From the NCBI GenBank assembly GCA_012838715.1, contig DUOR01000065.1, positions 1 through 7,795 on the forward strand: 7,795 bases of DNA, in the 5' to 3' direction. The notes under the pieces are model-generated. The model did not search any database. It saw only the letters and a list, made by a program, of their open reading frames with translations, and was not told where the DNA came from. Position 1 is the stretch's first letter, and every line of letters begins with the position of its first letter. The stretch is from Actinomycetales bacterium (lineage in GTDB: Bacteria > Actinomycetota > Actinomycetes > Mycobacteriales > Mycobacteriaceae). Positions 1-5,311 of this stretch are shown here, one piece after another. The position numbers were made by a program, and so were the translations under genes.

Positions 1-19
1 GGGGCCCGTCGTGGGTGGC

Positions 20-53
20 GCGATACGCCGGGACTTGGCTACCGGCGTATCGC
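20..53. repeat. Perfect 12-bp inverted repeat
   Basis: The arms GCGATACGCCGG (20-31) and CCGGCGTATCGC (42-53) are exact reverse complements around a 10-base spacer. No T-run follows on either strand, so it is not a textbook intrinsic terminator. It could end transcription from a gene left of the window, act as a backup terminator for the minus-strand gene ending at 156, or be a protein-binding dyad. The 9-mer GCGTATCGC of the right arm recurs at 1391-1399, in the leader hairpin of that same gene. Confidence 0.6.
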
Positions 54-128
54 ACGTTCATGGGGTTATCCGGTTGTCGGCCCTGCCGGGCCCCTGGGGA
101 AGGGGCCAGTCACCCGGCGGGCCACCGT

Positions 129-148
129 GGCCGGTGGGTTCACCGGCC
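129..148 (-). terminator. Hairpin just past the PRC-barrel gene stop
   Basis: GGCCGGTG (129-136) and CACCGGCC (141-148) form a perfect 8-bp stem with a 4-base loop. The hairpin begins about 8 bases after the minus-strand stop codon at 156-158. No U-tract follows, so it is at best a non-canonical terminator of the kind often proposed in GC-rich actinobacteria. A second short stem (GGCCCC/GGGGCC) lies near 89-108. Confidence 0.4.
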
Positions 149-155
149 CGACCTG

Positions 156-1319
156 CTACCTGCGGTCGTCGAGGTGATCCCGGGCGTCGTCGAGGTCGCG
201 GCCATCGCCGACGACATCGGAATCGGCGACCTCGCGGTTGCGCGGGGTCGGGTCGTCGGGATGCAGGTCACCGCCGCGGGTGCCGCGCGCGTCGTCGTCC
301 CGGACGAAGCGGCGGAGGCGGGTGCCCCGCTCGCCGGCGCCGCGGTCATCGCGGTAGCGGTCGTCGCCGCGATCGATGCGCTCGGTGCGCTGGTCGCCGC
401 GGAGGGAACCCTCACCGCGGTCGGCGTCCATCTCGGCGGCGAGGGCGCGATCCTCGTCGGAGATGCGGCGGCCGCGGTCACCGTCGACCGCGTTGACGGT
501 GGCGGCGGCGTCGCTCGGGCGGTCGCCGATCTCGGATTCATCCATGCGGCGCTCGGCGGCGTCCATGCGCTGATCCCACACCGCCTGGCCCTCACGCGAG
601 TGCTCGTCGCGGGCACGGTCGCGCCAGACGTCCTGGCCCTCACGGCGCTCATCGCGGACATCACCGCGCACGTCATCGCGGCGATCGTCGCGGACGTCAT
701 CGCGGCGAACGCCGTCATCGGCGACGCCCGCGCCGACGACACCGGCGCCAGCCATGCCGGCACCCGCCACGCCCGCGCCGGCCTGGCCCATGTCGCGGTG
801 CTGGCGGCCGTCTTCCACGCGGCCCTCCGAGTAGAGCTCGTCGCCGGCCCGGTCATCCCGGACGCGGTCATCCCGGACGCGATCATCACGGACCCGGTCA
901 TCGGCGACGCGGTCGTCGCGGCCCCGATCGTCACGGACGCGGTCGTCGTAACGGCCGTCGTCGGCGCGGCGGCGGTCGTCGCCGCGGTAGCGCTCGACGT
1001 CCTCCGACCCGGTCACCCCGTAGTGGTCGTAGATGTTGCGCTGGTCATCGGGGGTGAGGTGGTTGTCGGTGTCGAACTCGGGGGCGTCCTTGATGCGGTC
1101 CTTGTCGAACGCGAGCTGAAGATCGTCGCTGGAGAGGCGATGGCCGCGCATGGGCACGAGCGACGAGCTCATGCCGAACAGTCCGTGGCCCACCTCGACG
1201 AACGTGGGCTGGCCCGTGTCGTCGTCGATGAAGACCTCCTTGACGCCGCCCAGCTTGTCGCCGTTCTTGTCGAACGCGGTGGCGTTGAACAGGTCCTTGA
1301 CTTCCCTCTCGGTGGCCAT
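156..1319 (-). CDS. PRC-barrel domain protein with long charged repetitive tail
   Basis: The 387-residue product has a PRC-barrel domain at about residues 5-80, containing the stretch FGMSSSLVPMRGHRL and ending with KDRIKDAP. Residues 1-100 are about 74 % identical to the N-domain of the product of the minus-strand gene at 4412-5311. The expected DUF2382 C-domain is absent. Instead there is a polar tail: VRDDR pentad repeats at about 128-157, a glycine/alanine segment of GAGVA type at 179-200, a second RDD-rich block at 205-240, and an acidic/arginine-rich C-terminus ending DDRR. The tail should be disordered, and no signal peptide or membrane helix is visible, so it is probably cytoplasmic. 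The start is supported by GAAAGGA (1328-1334) 8 bases upstream. PRC-barrels occur in RNA-processing, photosynthetic and stress proteins; its specific role is unknown. Heavy repetition could mean length variation between strains. Long plus-strand frames opposite it are GC shadows. Confidence 0.88.
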   Translation of the reverse strand: MATEREVKDLFNATAFDKNGDKLGGVKEVFIDDDTGQPTFVEVGHGLFGMSSSLVPMRGHRLSSDDLQLAFDKDRIKDAPEFDTDNHLTPDDQRNIYDHYGVTGSEDVERYRGDDRRRADDGRYDDRVRDDRGRDDRVADDRVRDDRVRDDRVRDDRAGDELYSEGRVEDGRQHRDMGQAGAGVAGAGMAGAGVVGAGVADDGVRRDDVRDDRRDDVRGDVRDERREGQDVWRDRARDEHSREGQAVWDQRMDAAERRMDESEIGDRPSDAAATVNAVDGDRGRRISDEDRALAAEMDADRGEGSLRGDQRTERIDRGDDRYRDDRGAGERGTRLRRFVRDDDARGTRGGDLHPDDPTPRNREVADSDVVGDGRDLDDARDHLDDRR

Positions 1320-1347
1320 GTCGTCAATCCTTTCGTTCCGGATTCCG

Positions 1348-1473
1348 CTTATCGCCCGGACCGCCGGCCCGGGCCACGCCGGAGGTCGGCGCGTATCGCC
1401 ACCTCTCGGAGACTTATCGGATGCGCCGTTGAATCAGGTTCATGGGCGCTATTCCGGGCGGTCTCCCTTATCG
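1348..1473 (-). promoter_or_regulatory. Three CGATAAG repeats upstream of the PRC-barrel gene
   Basis: Read on the minus strand, CGATAAG occurs three times, at 1467-1473, 1413-1419 and 1348-1354, all within 155 bases of the start codon. The two distal copies share CCGATAAG. GATAAG resembles an actinobacterial -10 element, so one or more copies may be promoter cores; no convincing -35 was found at standard spacing. Alternatively they are repeated binding sites for one regulator. Confidence 0.35.
1382..1405 (-). promoter_or_regulatory. Leader hairpin upstream of the PRC-barrel gene
   Basis: GAGGT (1382-1386) pairs with ACCTC (1401-1405), and GGCG (1388-1391) with CGCC (1397-1400), with one bulged C and the loop CGTAT. 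It would lie in the 5' leader if transcription starts at either distal CGATAAG. Any function is speculative. Confidence 0.3.
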
Positions 1474-1604
1474 GGTGGCGATGCGGCCCACGGTAGGTGA
1501 AAGGTGGTCATCCGGCACCGGGCAATGGCGCCGGGAACCGGTCCCGGAGGCTTCCCGGGCCCCGGGGCGGTGCCGTGACGGTTCTGTGACGCGCCTCTCA
1601 ATCC

Positions 1605-1659
1605 TGAACTGAACCTGTGTGAACATGCAGGTGAAATGCGGGTTGAACTTCGGGTGAAC
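1605..1659. promoter_or_regulatory. Phased TGAAC array resembling a PHO box (PhoP/PhoR-type response regulator site)
   Basis: On the plus strand TGAAC or a close variant starts at 1605, 1610, 1620, 1632 (TGAAA), 1644 and 1655. The last four spacings are 10 to 12 bases, so the sites sit on one face of the helix. Read on the minus strand the best units are GTTCACC and GTTCAAC, 11 bases apart. This resembles the 11-base GTTCACC-type direct repeats of actinobacterial PhoP and the tandem GTGAA-containing repeats described for corynebacterial PhoR; both comparisons are from memory. Two further GTGACG motifs, 11 bases apart, lie at 1575 and 1586. The array is about 285 bases upstream of the PRC-barrel gene start, the only promoter it plainly faces. 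The pattern is seen directly; the regulator is inferred. Confidence 0.4.
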
Positions 1660-1969
1660 GGAATTGCCTGTTCGGGGCCGGTGACGGTCACGGGGTCGGG
1701 GCGACGGCCGCGGAACGGCGCCGGATAAAGCTGAGAATCCGAATCCGTGCAATGGCCGGATAATCCCGCGGAACGGGGAATGTATCAATTTCGTCTCATG
1801 TTGGATTCGCCGTACGTGATGCGGGTGAATTCGGGTTCGCCATGTCGCCGGACGGTCGCCGCGGGTGGGCGTCGGAAAGCGCCGCGCGGTGAACCGCGAC
1901 CCGGCGACGGCGCCCCGGCGAACGGCCCCGGGCAAGGACGGCCCGGCGAACGGCGCCGCGCAACGGCGA
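1660..1969. other. Intergenic stretch with no supported gene
   Basis: No convincing coding sequence is present. A plus-strand frame from 1747 runs through the terminator at 1970-2008 and into the antisense of the next gene, with arginine/proline-rich low-complexity content, and is rejected. Visible features are the near-palindrome GTGACGGTCAC (1681-1691) and two copies of CCGGATAA (1721-1728 and 1756-1763). The second copy forms GGATAAT, a promoter -10-like element on the plus strand without a clear -35 or downstream gene. Confidence 0.5.
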
Positions 1970-2008
1970 AGGCCGGGGAGGGCACCGTCGTGGTGCCCGC
2001 CCCGGCCT
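1970..2008 (-). terminator. Strong hairpin after the first LGFP lipoprotein gene
   Basis: AGGCCGGGG (1970-1978) pairs with CCCCGGCCT (2000-2008), and GGGCACC (1980-1986) with GGTGCCC (1992-1998). There is a single A/G mismatch between the two helices and a 5-base loop. It starts about 25 bases after the minus-strand stop at 2033-2035. Only two U's follow, so this is a strong stem without a proper U-tract. Confidence 0.65.
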
Positions 2009-2032
2009 CAACTGTCGTGGCGGCGGCCGTCC

Positions 2033-2632
2033 TTACTCGTAGGTGGCGCCGAACTCCCCGCCGTCCTCGGCGGTCCACAGGATCTTGCCGTTGGTGAACT
2101 CCTGCTCCCAACCGTTGTCGATCTCGACCTCGGGGGCGGTCGGCATGCCAACGTCGTTGCCCAGGCCACCGTCCTCGGCCCAGGTCTCGGCGATCTTGCC
2201 GATGATCGGCTGCGGGCCGCCCTCCTCGCTGGATGCGATCCAGCCCTCCTCGTACTCGACGAGGAAGTTGTCGCCGGCGCGCTCGGCGGACTGGAAGGCG
2301 CCGAGGTTCATGCCGTCGGCCTCGAGCTGGTCGCGGAGGTCGGTGATGTTCTGCGGGACATCGCCCTCCTCGACGTCCTCGGTGTCGACGTCGGCGGCGC
2401 CGTCCTCACCGTCCTGGCCGTCCTCGCCTTCGTCACCGGCGTTGTCGTCGGTGGTCTCGGTTTCGGTTTCGGTCTCGGTGGTTTCCGCGCCCTCGGCGTC
2501 GGTGCCGGTGGTCGCGGTGGTCGTGGTGTCCGTGTCGGTGTCGCCACCGTCGTCAGCGCAGGCGGCGACGCCGAGCAGCATCGTCGCACCGAAGATGGCG
2601 GCGGTGGTGCGGGTCAGGGACGTCTTTCGCAT
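2033..2632 (-). CDS. LGFP-repeat lipoprotein (paralogue 1)
   Basis: The 199-residue product has a lipoprotein signal: a basic start (MRKTSLTR), a hydrophobic core at about 11-23, and a lipobox VAAC with the lipidated cysteine at 25. Residues 26-92 form a very acidic Thr/Glu/Asp/Gly linker, including a TE dipeptide run at 51-61. Residues 108-199 look like one and a half LGFP repeats; the clearest is LGNDVGMPT (158-165) followed by FTNGKILW (179-186). LGFP repeats occur in actinobacterial envelope proteins and are thought to help association with the cell wall, so an outward-facing membrane-anchored protein is expected. The ATG at 2632 is preferred: AAGGAG (2640-2645) lies 7 bases before it, but only 1 base before the in-frame ATG at 2638. 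The paralogue also starts MRK. The C-domain is about 59 % identical to that paralogue. Ligand and precise role are unknown. Confidence 0.87.
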   Translation of the reverse strand: MRKTSLTRTTAAIFGATMLLGVAACADDGGDTDTDTTTTATTGTDAEGAETTETETETETTDDNAGDEGEDGQDGEDGAADVDTEDVEEGDVPQNITDLRDQLEADGMNLGAFQSAERAGDNFLVEYEEGWIASSEEGGPQPIIGKIAETWAEDGGLGNDVGMPTAPEVEIDNGWEQEFTNGKILWTAEDGGEFGATYE

Positions 2633-2704
2633 CGTCATGCTCCTTCGTTGGTTGACGGGGACGCAATGCCCTGCCATCCACAGTGACCGAGGTTCACGTT
2701 TTTG

Positions 2705-2731
2705 TGCAACCAACAATGCGCAATCGTTGCA
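2705..2731. promoter_or_regulatory. Dyad in the upstream region of the first LGFP lipoprotein gene
   Basis: TGCAAC (2705-2710) and GTTGCA (2726-2731) are exact inverted arms. Between and overlapping them, CAAC (2711-2714) and GTTG (2726-2729) give a second, nested symmetry around ATGCGCAAT. The site lies 73-99 bases upstream of the chosen start, in an A/T-richer island where a promoter would be expected. It is a candidate operator; no known regulator is assigned. Confidence 0.35.
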
Positions 2732-2764
2732 AACTCGCGACAATCCGCGGAGGGCAACGAATTT

Positions 2765-2801
2765 AGGGCACGGCCCGCCCATCGTGGACGGCCCGTGCCC
2801 T
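2765..2801 (-). terminator. Hairpin after the second LGFP lipoprotein gene
   Basis: AGGGCACGG (2765-2773) pairs with CCGTGCCCT (2793-2801). After one mismatch, CCG (2775-2777) pairs with CGG (2789-2791), leaving an 11-base loop. It lies about 77 bases after the minus-strand stop at 2878-2880 and before the upstream region of the next gene. In the minus-strand transcript the stem is followed by an A/U-rich but not poly-U stretch. Confidence 0.55.
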
Positions 2802-2877
2802 TCGCGGCCCTGGTCGTGACCGGTTCCGCGCGTGGCCCGCGCGAGTGGTTCCGCTCGGGGCCCGCGCCTGGCGGGTC

Positions 2878-3438
2878 CTACTCGTAGACGGCCTCGAACT
2901 CGCCGTTCTCGCCCTCGACCCACTTGAGGACGCCGTTGGTGAACGGCTGCTCCCAGCCGCCCTCGGTCTCGGCCTCGGGGCCGGTCGGCAGGCCGACGTC
3001 GTTGCCCAGGCCGCCGTCCTCCATCCAGGTCTCGCCGATCATGCCGCGCAGCACGTGGGTGCCGGATTCGGGGCCGGACACGACCCAGCCGTCGGCGTAC
3101 TCGGCGACGACGTTGTCGCCCGCGCGCTCGGCGGACTGGAATTCGCCCAGGGGAGCGCCCTCGGCTTCGGCGCCGGCGGCCGCGTCGGTGACCTCGGGCG
3201 GCAGGTCGCCTTCCCCGACGTCCTCCGTGTCGACGTCGCCGCCGTTGCCGCCGTCACCGCCCATGTCGCCGGTGGCGTCCTCGATGGCGGACTGGGCGTC
3301 CTCGGCGGCGGTGGAAACGGCGTCGGTGGCCTGGTCGATGTTCTCCTGCGCTTCCTCGTCGGAGCAGGCGGCCGCGCCGAGGAGGAGGGCCGAGCCGAAG
3401 AGGACGGCGGTGGCGCGGGTGATGGAGTTCTTTCGCAT
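2878..3438 (-). CDS. LGFP-repeat lipoprotein (paralogue 2)
   Basis: The 186-residue product is a shorter sister of the adjacent lipoprotein. The signal (MRKNSITR, then hydrophobic residues to about 23) ends in AAAC with the presumed lipidated cysteine at 25; alanine at the -3 position makes the lipobox slightly weaker than in the neighbour. The linker differs: residues 26-56 are an Ala/Glu/Asp-rich, probably helical segment, followed by a short Gly/Asp stretch, in place of the neighbour's Thr/Glu run. The LGFP-type C-domain includes LGEFQSAERAGDN (97-109), LGNDVGLPT (144-152) and FTNGVLKW (166-173). AAAGGA (3445-3450) sits 6 bases before the ATG at 3438; in-frame ATGs farther upstream lack such a site and would precede the signal peptide. 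It lies 245 bases upstream of its sister with a hairpin between, so the two probably have separate transcripts. Likely an envelope lipoprotein of unknown ligand. Confidence 0.87.
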   Translation of the reverse strand: MRKNSITRATAVLFGSALLLGAAACSDEEAQENIDQATDAVSTAAEDAQSAIEDATGDMGGDGGNGGDVDTEDVGEGDLPPEVTDAAAGAEAEGAPLGEFQSAERAGDNVVAEYADGWVVSGPESGTHVLRGMIGETWMEDGGLGNDVGLPTGPEAETEGGWEQPFTNGVLKWVEGENGEFEAVYE

Positions 3439-3532
3439 TGCGTTTCCTTTCATCGTCCCCGCAGTGTGACGCGGGACACAGTATTCGTTATCCATGGTGA
3501 ACTACGTGACCCCGGCATGCAAGTGTGGGTGC
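3439..3532. promoter_or_regulatory. Compact divergent region between LGFP lipoprotein and alkB-like gene
   Basis: Both promoters must fit in at most 94 bases, so they overlap or lie back to back. The A/T-richer core at 3478-3494 (CAGTATTCGTTATCC) offers -10-like hexamers on both strands, such as TATTCG on plus and GATAAC on minus. A stem (GTCCC at 3455-3459 with GGGAC at 3473-3477) lies in the lipoprotein leader. Two motifs, GTGAAC and GTGACC, sit 12 bases apart at 3497-3514. Confidence 0.35.
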
Positions 3533-4264
3533 ATGGCCACTTTGTTCGATGACGTCGCCGACCCGCGCCCCAACGCCGTGGTCGCCCCGGGCGCCGTGTG
3601 GCTGCCCGGCTTCCTCGACCTGCGTCAACAGGCCTGGCTGGCCGATCGGTTCCGCGAGTGGGCCGCCGGCCCGGTGCCGCCGCGCGCGGCCGCCATCCAC
3701 GGCAAACCGATGAGCGTGCGCACCGTCTGCCTCGGCTGGCACTGGCGGCCGTACGGGTACACGCGGCGCGCGGTCGACGTCAACGGCCGCCGCGTCCTGC
3801 CGGTGCCCGACTACCTCGTCCGTCTCGGCCGCAGCGCCGTGGCCGCCGCGGGGGAGGTCGCCGCCGAGCGGGGGTCGCCCAATTGCTTTGCGACGCCCGA
3901 CTTCCCGGGCCCCGGCCCGTCGGCAAGCGATCGGCGGTACACCCCCGACGCGGCACTGGTGAACTGGTACGGCGAGGGCGCGCGGATGGGGATGCACCAG
4001 GACCGCGACGAGGCGGCGGGCGCCCCGGTCGTGTCGGTGTCCATCGGCGACGCGTGCACGTTCCGCTTCGGCAACCCCGACGGCCGCGGCCGGCCCTACC
4101 GCGACGTAACGCTGGAGTCCGGCGACGTGTTCGTGTTCGGCGGCGCCTCCCGCTGGGCGTACCACGGCGTCACCGGGACCGTCCCCGGCTCGGCGCCCGA
4201 CGGGTGCGGGCTGGACCGGGGACGCATCAACATCACGCTGCGCGAGACGGGGCTCGAGGGCTGA
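3533..4264 (+). CDS. alkB: AlkB-family Fe(II)/2-oxoglutarate-dependent dioxygenase
   Basis: The 243-residue product matches the DNA/RNA alkylation-repair dioxygenases, which oxidise methyl or etheno adducts off bases using Fe(II), O2 and 2-oxoglutarate. Visible hallmarks are VNWYGEGARMGMHQDRDE (143-160), with the metal ligands H155 and D157, the second histidine H211 in RWAYHGV, and RINITLR (231-237) with the 2-oxoglutarate-binding arginines at the same R-x5-R spacing as R204/R210 of E. coli AlkB. The active site therefore looks complete. Length is slightly above the 216 residues of E. coli AlkB. The start at 3533 gives MATLFDD, aligning with the usual family N-terminus. An in-frame ATG at 3494 would add 13 residues, including CKCGC, and could be used if the message is leaderless, since TATTCG lies just before it. 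No strong ribosome site precedes either. The gene stands alone, with no ada or alkA nearby. Confidence 0.9.
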   Translation: MATLFDDVADPRPNAVVAPGAVWLPGFLDLRQQAWLADRFREWAAGPVPPRAAAIHGKPMSVRTVCLGWHWRPYGYTRRAVDVNGRRVLPVPDYLVRLGRSAVAAAGEVAAERGSPNCFATPDFPGPGPSASDRRYTPDAALVNWYGEGARMGMHQDRDEAAGAPVVSVSIGDACTFRFGNPDGRGRPYRDVTLESGDVFVFGGASRWAYHGVTGTVPGSAPDGCGLDRGRINITLRETGLEG

Positions 4265-4273
4265 GTCGGGCCG

Positions 4274-4314
4274 GGCCGGCCGCGCCGGGTGCGCCGAATT
4301 GGCCGGCCGCGCCG
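4274..4314. repeat. Duplicated GGCCGGCCGCGCCG motif after alkB-like gene
   Basis: The 14-mer occurs at 4274-4287 and 4301-4314, 27 bases apart. Its GGCCGGCC core is self-complementary, so the two copies can pair as an 8-bp stem about 10 bases after the plus-strand stop. It may help end the alkB-like transcript, but no U-tract follows. Confidence 0.45.
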
Positions 4315-4334
4315 AACGTGCCGCGCACGCGAAA

Positions 4335-4365
4335 ACCCCGCGCCACCTCTCGGTGGTCGCGGGGT
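4335..4365 (-). terminator. Intrinsic terminator of the PRC/DUF2382 gene
   Basis: ACCCCGCG (4335-4342) pairs with CGCGGGGT (4358-4365), and CCACC (4343-4347) with GGTGG (4352-4356), with one bulged base and a TCTC loop. On the minus strand the stem runs into UUUU, and it lies about 46 bases beyond the stop at 4412-4414. This is the most canonical terminator in the window. The plus-strand side lacks a U-tract, but the stem may still help separate the convergent transcripts. Confidence 0.8.
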
Positions 4366-4411
4366 CATCGGTCATGTCGACGTCCGTCCGGGTTCTCCGG
4401 CGGGTCCGGTC

Positions 4412-5311
4412 TTAGCGGGCCGGCGGGGTGCGGCGGTCGTCGGTGCGGGCGTCGTCACGCAGGCCGTCGGCCTCGATCTGCTCCTTGCGGAGCTCCTCGG
4501 TGTGCGTTTCGGTGTCGCGGACGGTCTCCTTGCCCAGGTTGACCTTCTCCACCGGGACGGACTCCTTGGACACGTTGACGCGCTCCTCGTGGAGGGTCAC
4601 CGAGGCCTCGTCGTCGCCGAGCTTGGAGTCGACGTTGGCGGCCTCCTCGCGGCTGATGGGCTCACGCTCGACGCGGACCTCCTCGCGGGTGACCGGGACC
4701 TCGACGGTCTCGGTGTCCTTGACGACGTGCTTGCGCAGGCGGACCTGGCCGGTCTCGACGTTCTCCTTGTCGACGTTCAGGCGCTCCTCCGAGCGGACCA
4801 TCGAGTCGCCTTCGGTGCGGGTGCGGTCGGCGACGTCGGCGCGGTCGCGGTCGGAGACGCGCTCGCGGTCGTCGGCGATGTGGCCCGGGCGGTTGCCCGC
4901 GACACCGGCACCGGCACCGGCGCCCGCGGCGGCCTCGCGACGGTGGTCGACGTCGCGGGTGGCGCGCTCCTCGGCGCGGTAACGCTCGGTGTCCTCGGTG
5001 TCGGACAGCTGGTAGTGGTCCCAGACGCGCTGCTGATCCTCGCGGGTCAGGTGCTCGTCGGTGCCCACGTCCGGGGCGTCCTTGATGCGGTCCTTGGAGA
5101 ACGCGAGCTGGAGGTCCTCGCCGGAGAGGCGGTGGCCGCGCATGGGCACCAGGGAGGAGCTCATGCCGAACAGGCCATGGCCGACCTCGGCGAAGGCGGG
5201 CTGGCCGGTCTCGTCGTCGACGAAAATCTCCTTGACCGCGCCCAGCTTGTCGCCGTCCTTGTCGTAGGCGGTGGCCGCGAACAGGTCCTTGAGGTTCTTC
5301 TCGGTGGTCAT
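4412..5311 (-). CDS. PRC-barrel and DUF2382 domain protein
   Basis: The 299-residue product has an N-terminal PRC-barrel (about 5-80, with FGMSSSLVPMRGHRL and KDRIKDAP). A charged linker with a GAGAGAG stretch (130-136) follows, then a C-terminal DUF2382 domain at about 171-283. That domain has the typical alternating pattern of EERLNV, VRLRKHV, TVEVPVTREEV and VTLHEERVNV. PRC-DUF2382 proteins are common in actinobacteria, Deinococcus and cyanobacteria and are often linked to general stress; no biochemical activity is firmly known to me. No signal peptide or membrane helix is seen, so it is likely soluble and cytoplasmic. The ATG at 5311 is chosen because GAAAGGAAG (5317-5325) lies 5-7 bases upstream and the paralogue starts at the same point; the frame extends to 5494, but that extension looks non-coding. 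The leader ACGAAAGGA is shared with the paralogue. Confidence 0.9.
   Translation of the reverse strand: MTTEKNLKDLFAATAYDKDGDKLGAVKEIFVDDETGQPAFAEVGHGLFGMSSSLVPMRGHRLSGEDLQLAFSKDRIKDAPDVGTDEHLTREDQQRVWDHYQLSDTEDTERYRAEERATRDVDHRREAAAGAGAGAGVAGNRPGHIADDRERVSDRDRADVADRTRTEGDSMVRSEERLNVDKENVETGQVRLRKHVVKDTETVEVPVTREEVRVEREPISREEAANVDSKLGDDEASVTLHEERVNVSKESVPVEKVNLGKETVRDTETHTEELRKEQIEADGLRDDARTDDRRTPPAR

Noticed and set aside
849..938. The 15-base repeats as a CRISPR array or minisatellite outside genes
   Set aside because: They are in frame, encode VRDDR units, are contiguous without spacers, and sit inside a coding sequence.
156..1319. First PRC gene as a frameshifted PRC/DUF2382 gene
   Set aside because: No DUF2382-like peptide is visible in the other minus-strand frames given for this region; the tail reads as a continuous charged repeat protein in the same frame to the stop.
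15..1496. Long plus-strand open frame (493 codons) opposite the PRC-barrel gene
   Set aside because: It is antisense to a gene with a recognisable domain and good ribosome site. Its Val/Ala/Asp-rich low-complexity content is the expected reflection of GC-rich codons and the Arg/Asp repeats.
1681..1691. GTGACGGTCAC as a GlxR/CRP-type operator
   Set aside because: The half-sites are too close; the CRP-family site needs TGTGA and TCACA separated by about six bases.
1747..2097. Possible small plus-strand gene in the 710-base gap
   Set aside because: It lacks a ribosome binding site, runs through a strong hairpin and into the antisense of the lipoprotein gene, and its product is low-complexity Arg/Pro-rich.
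2033..2923. Longer 296-residue version of the first LGFP lipoprotein
   Set aside because: It would place 97 residues ahead of a clear lipoprotein signal and cover the hairpin at 2765-2801. AAGGAG at 2640-2645 supports the start at 2632.
3488..4375. Minus-strand frame opposite the alkB-like gene
   Set aside because: The plus strand encodes an intact AlkB active site; the minus frame is an Ala/Arg/Gly-rich shadow.
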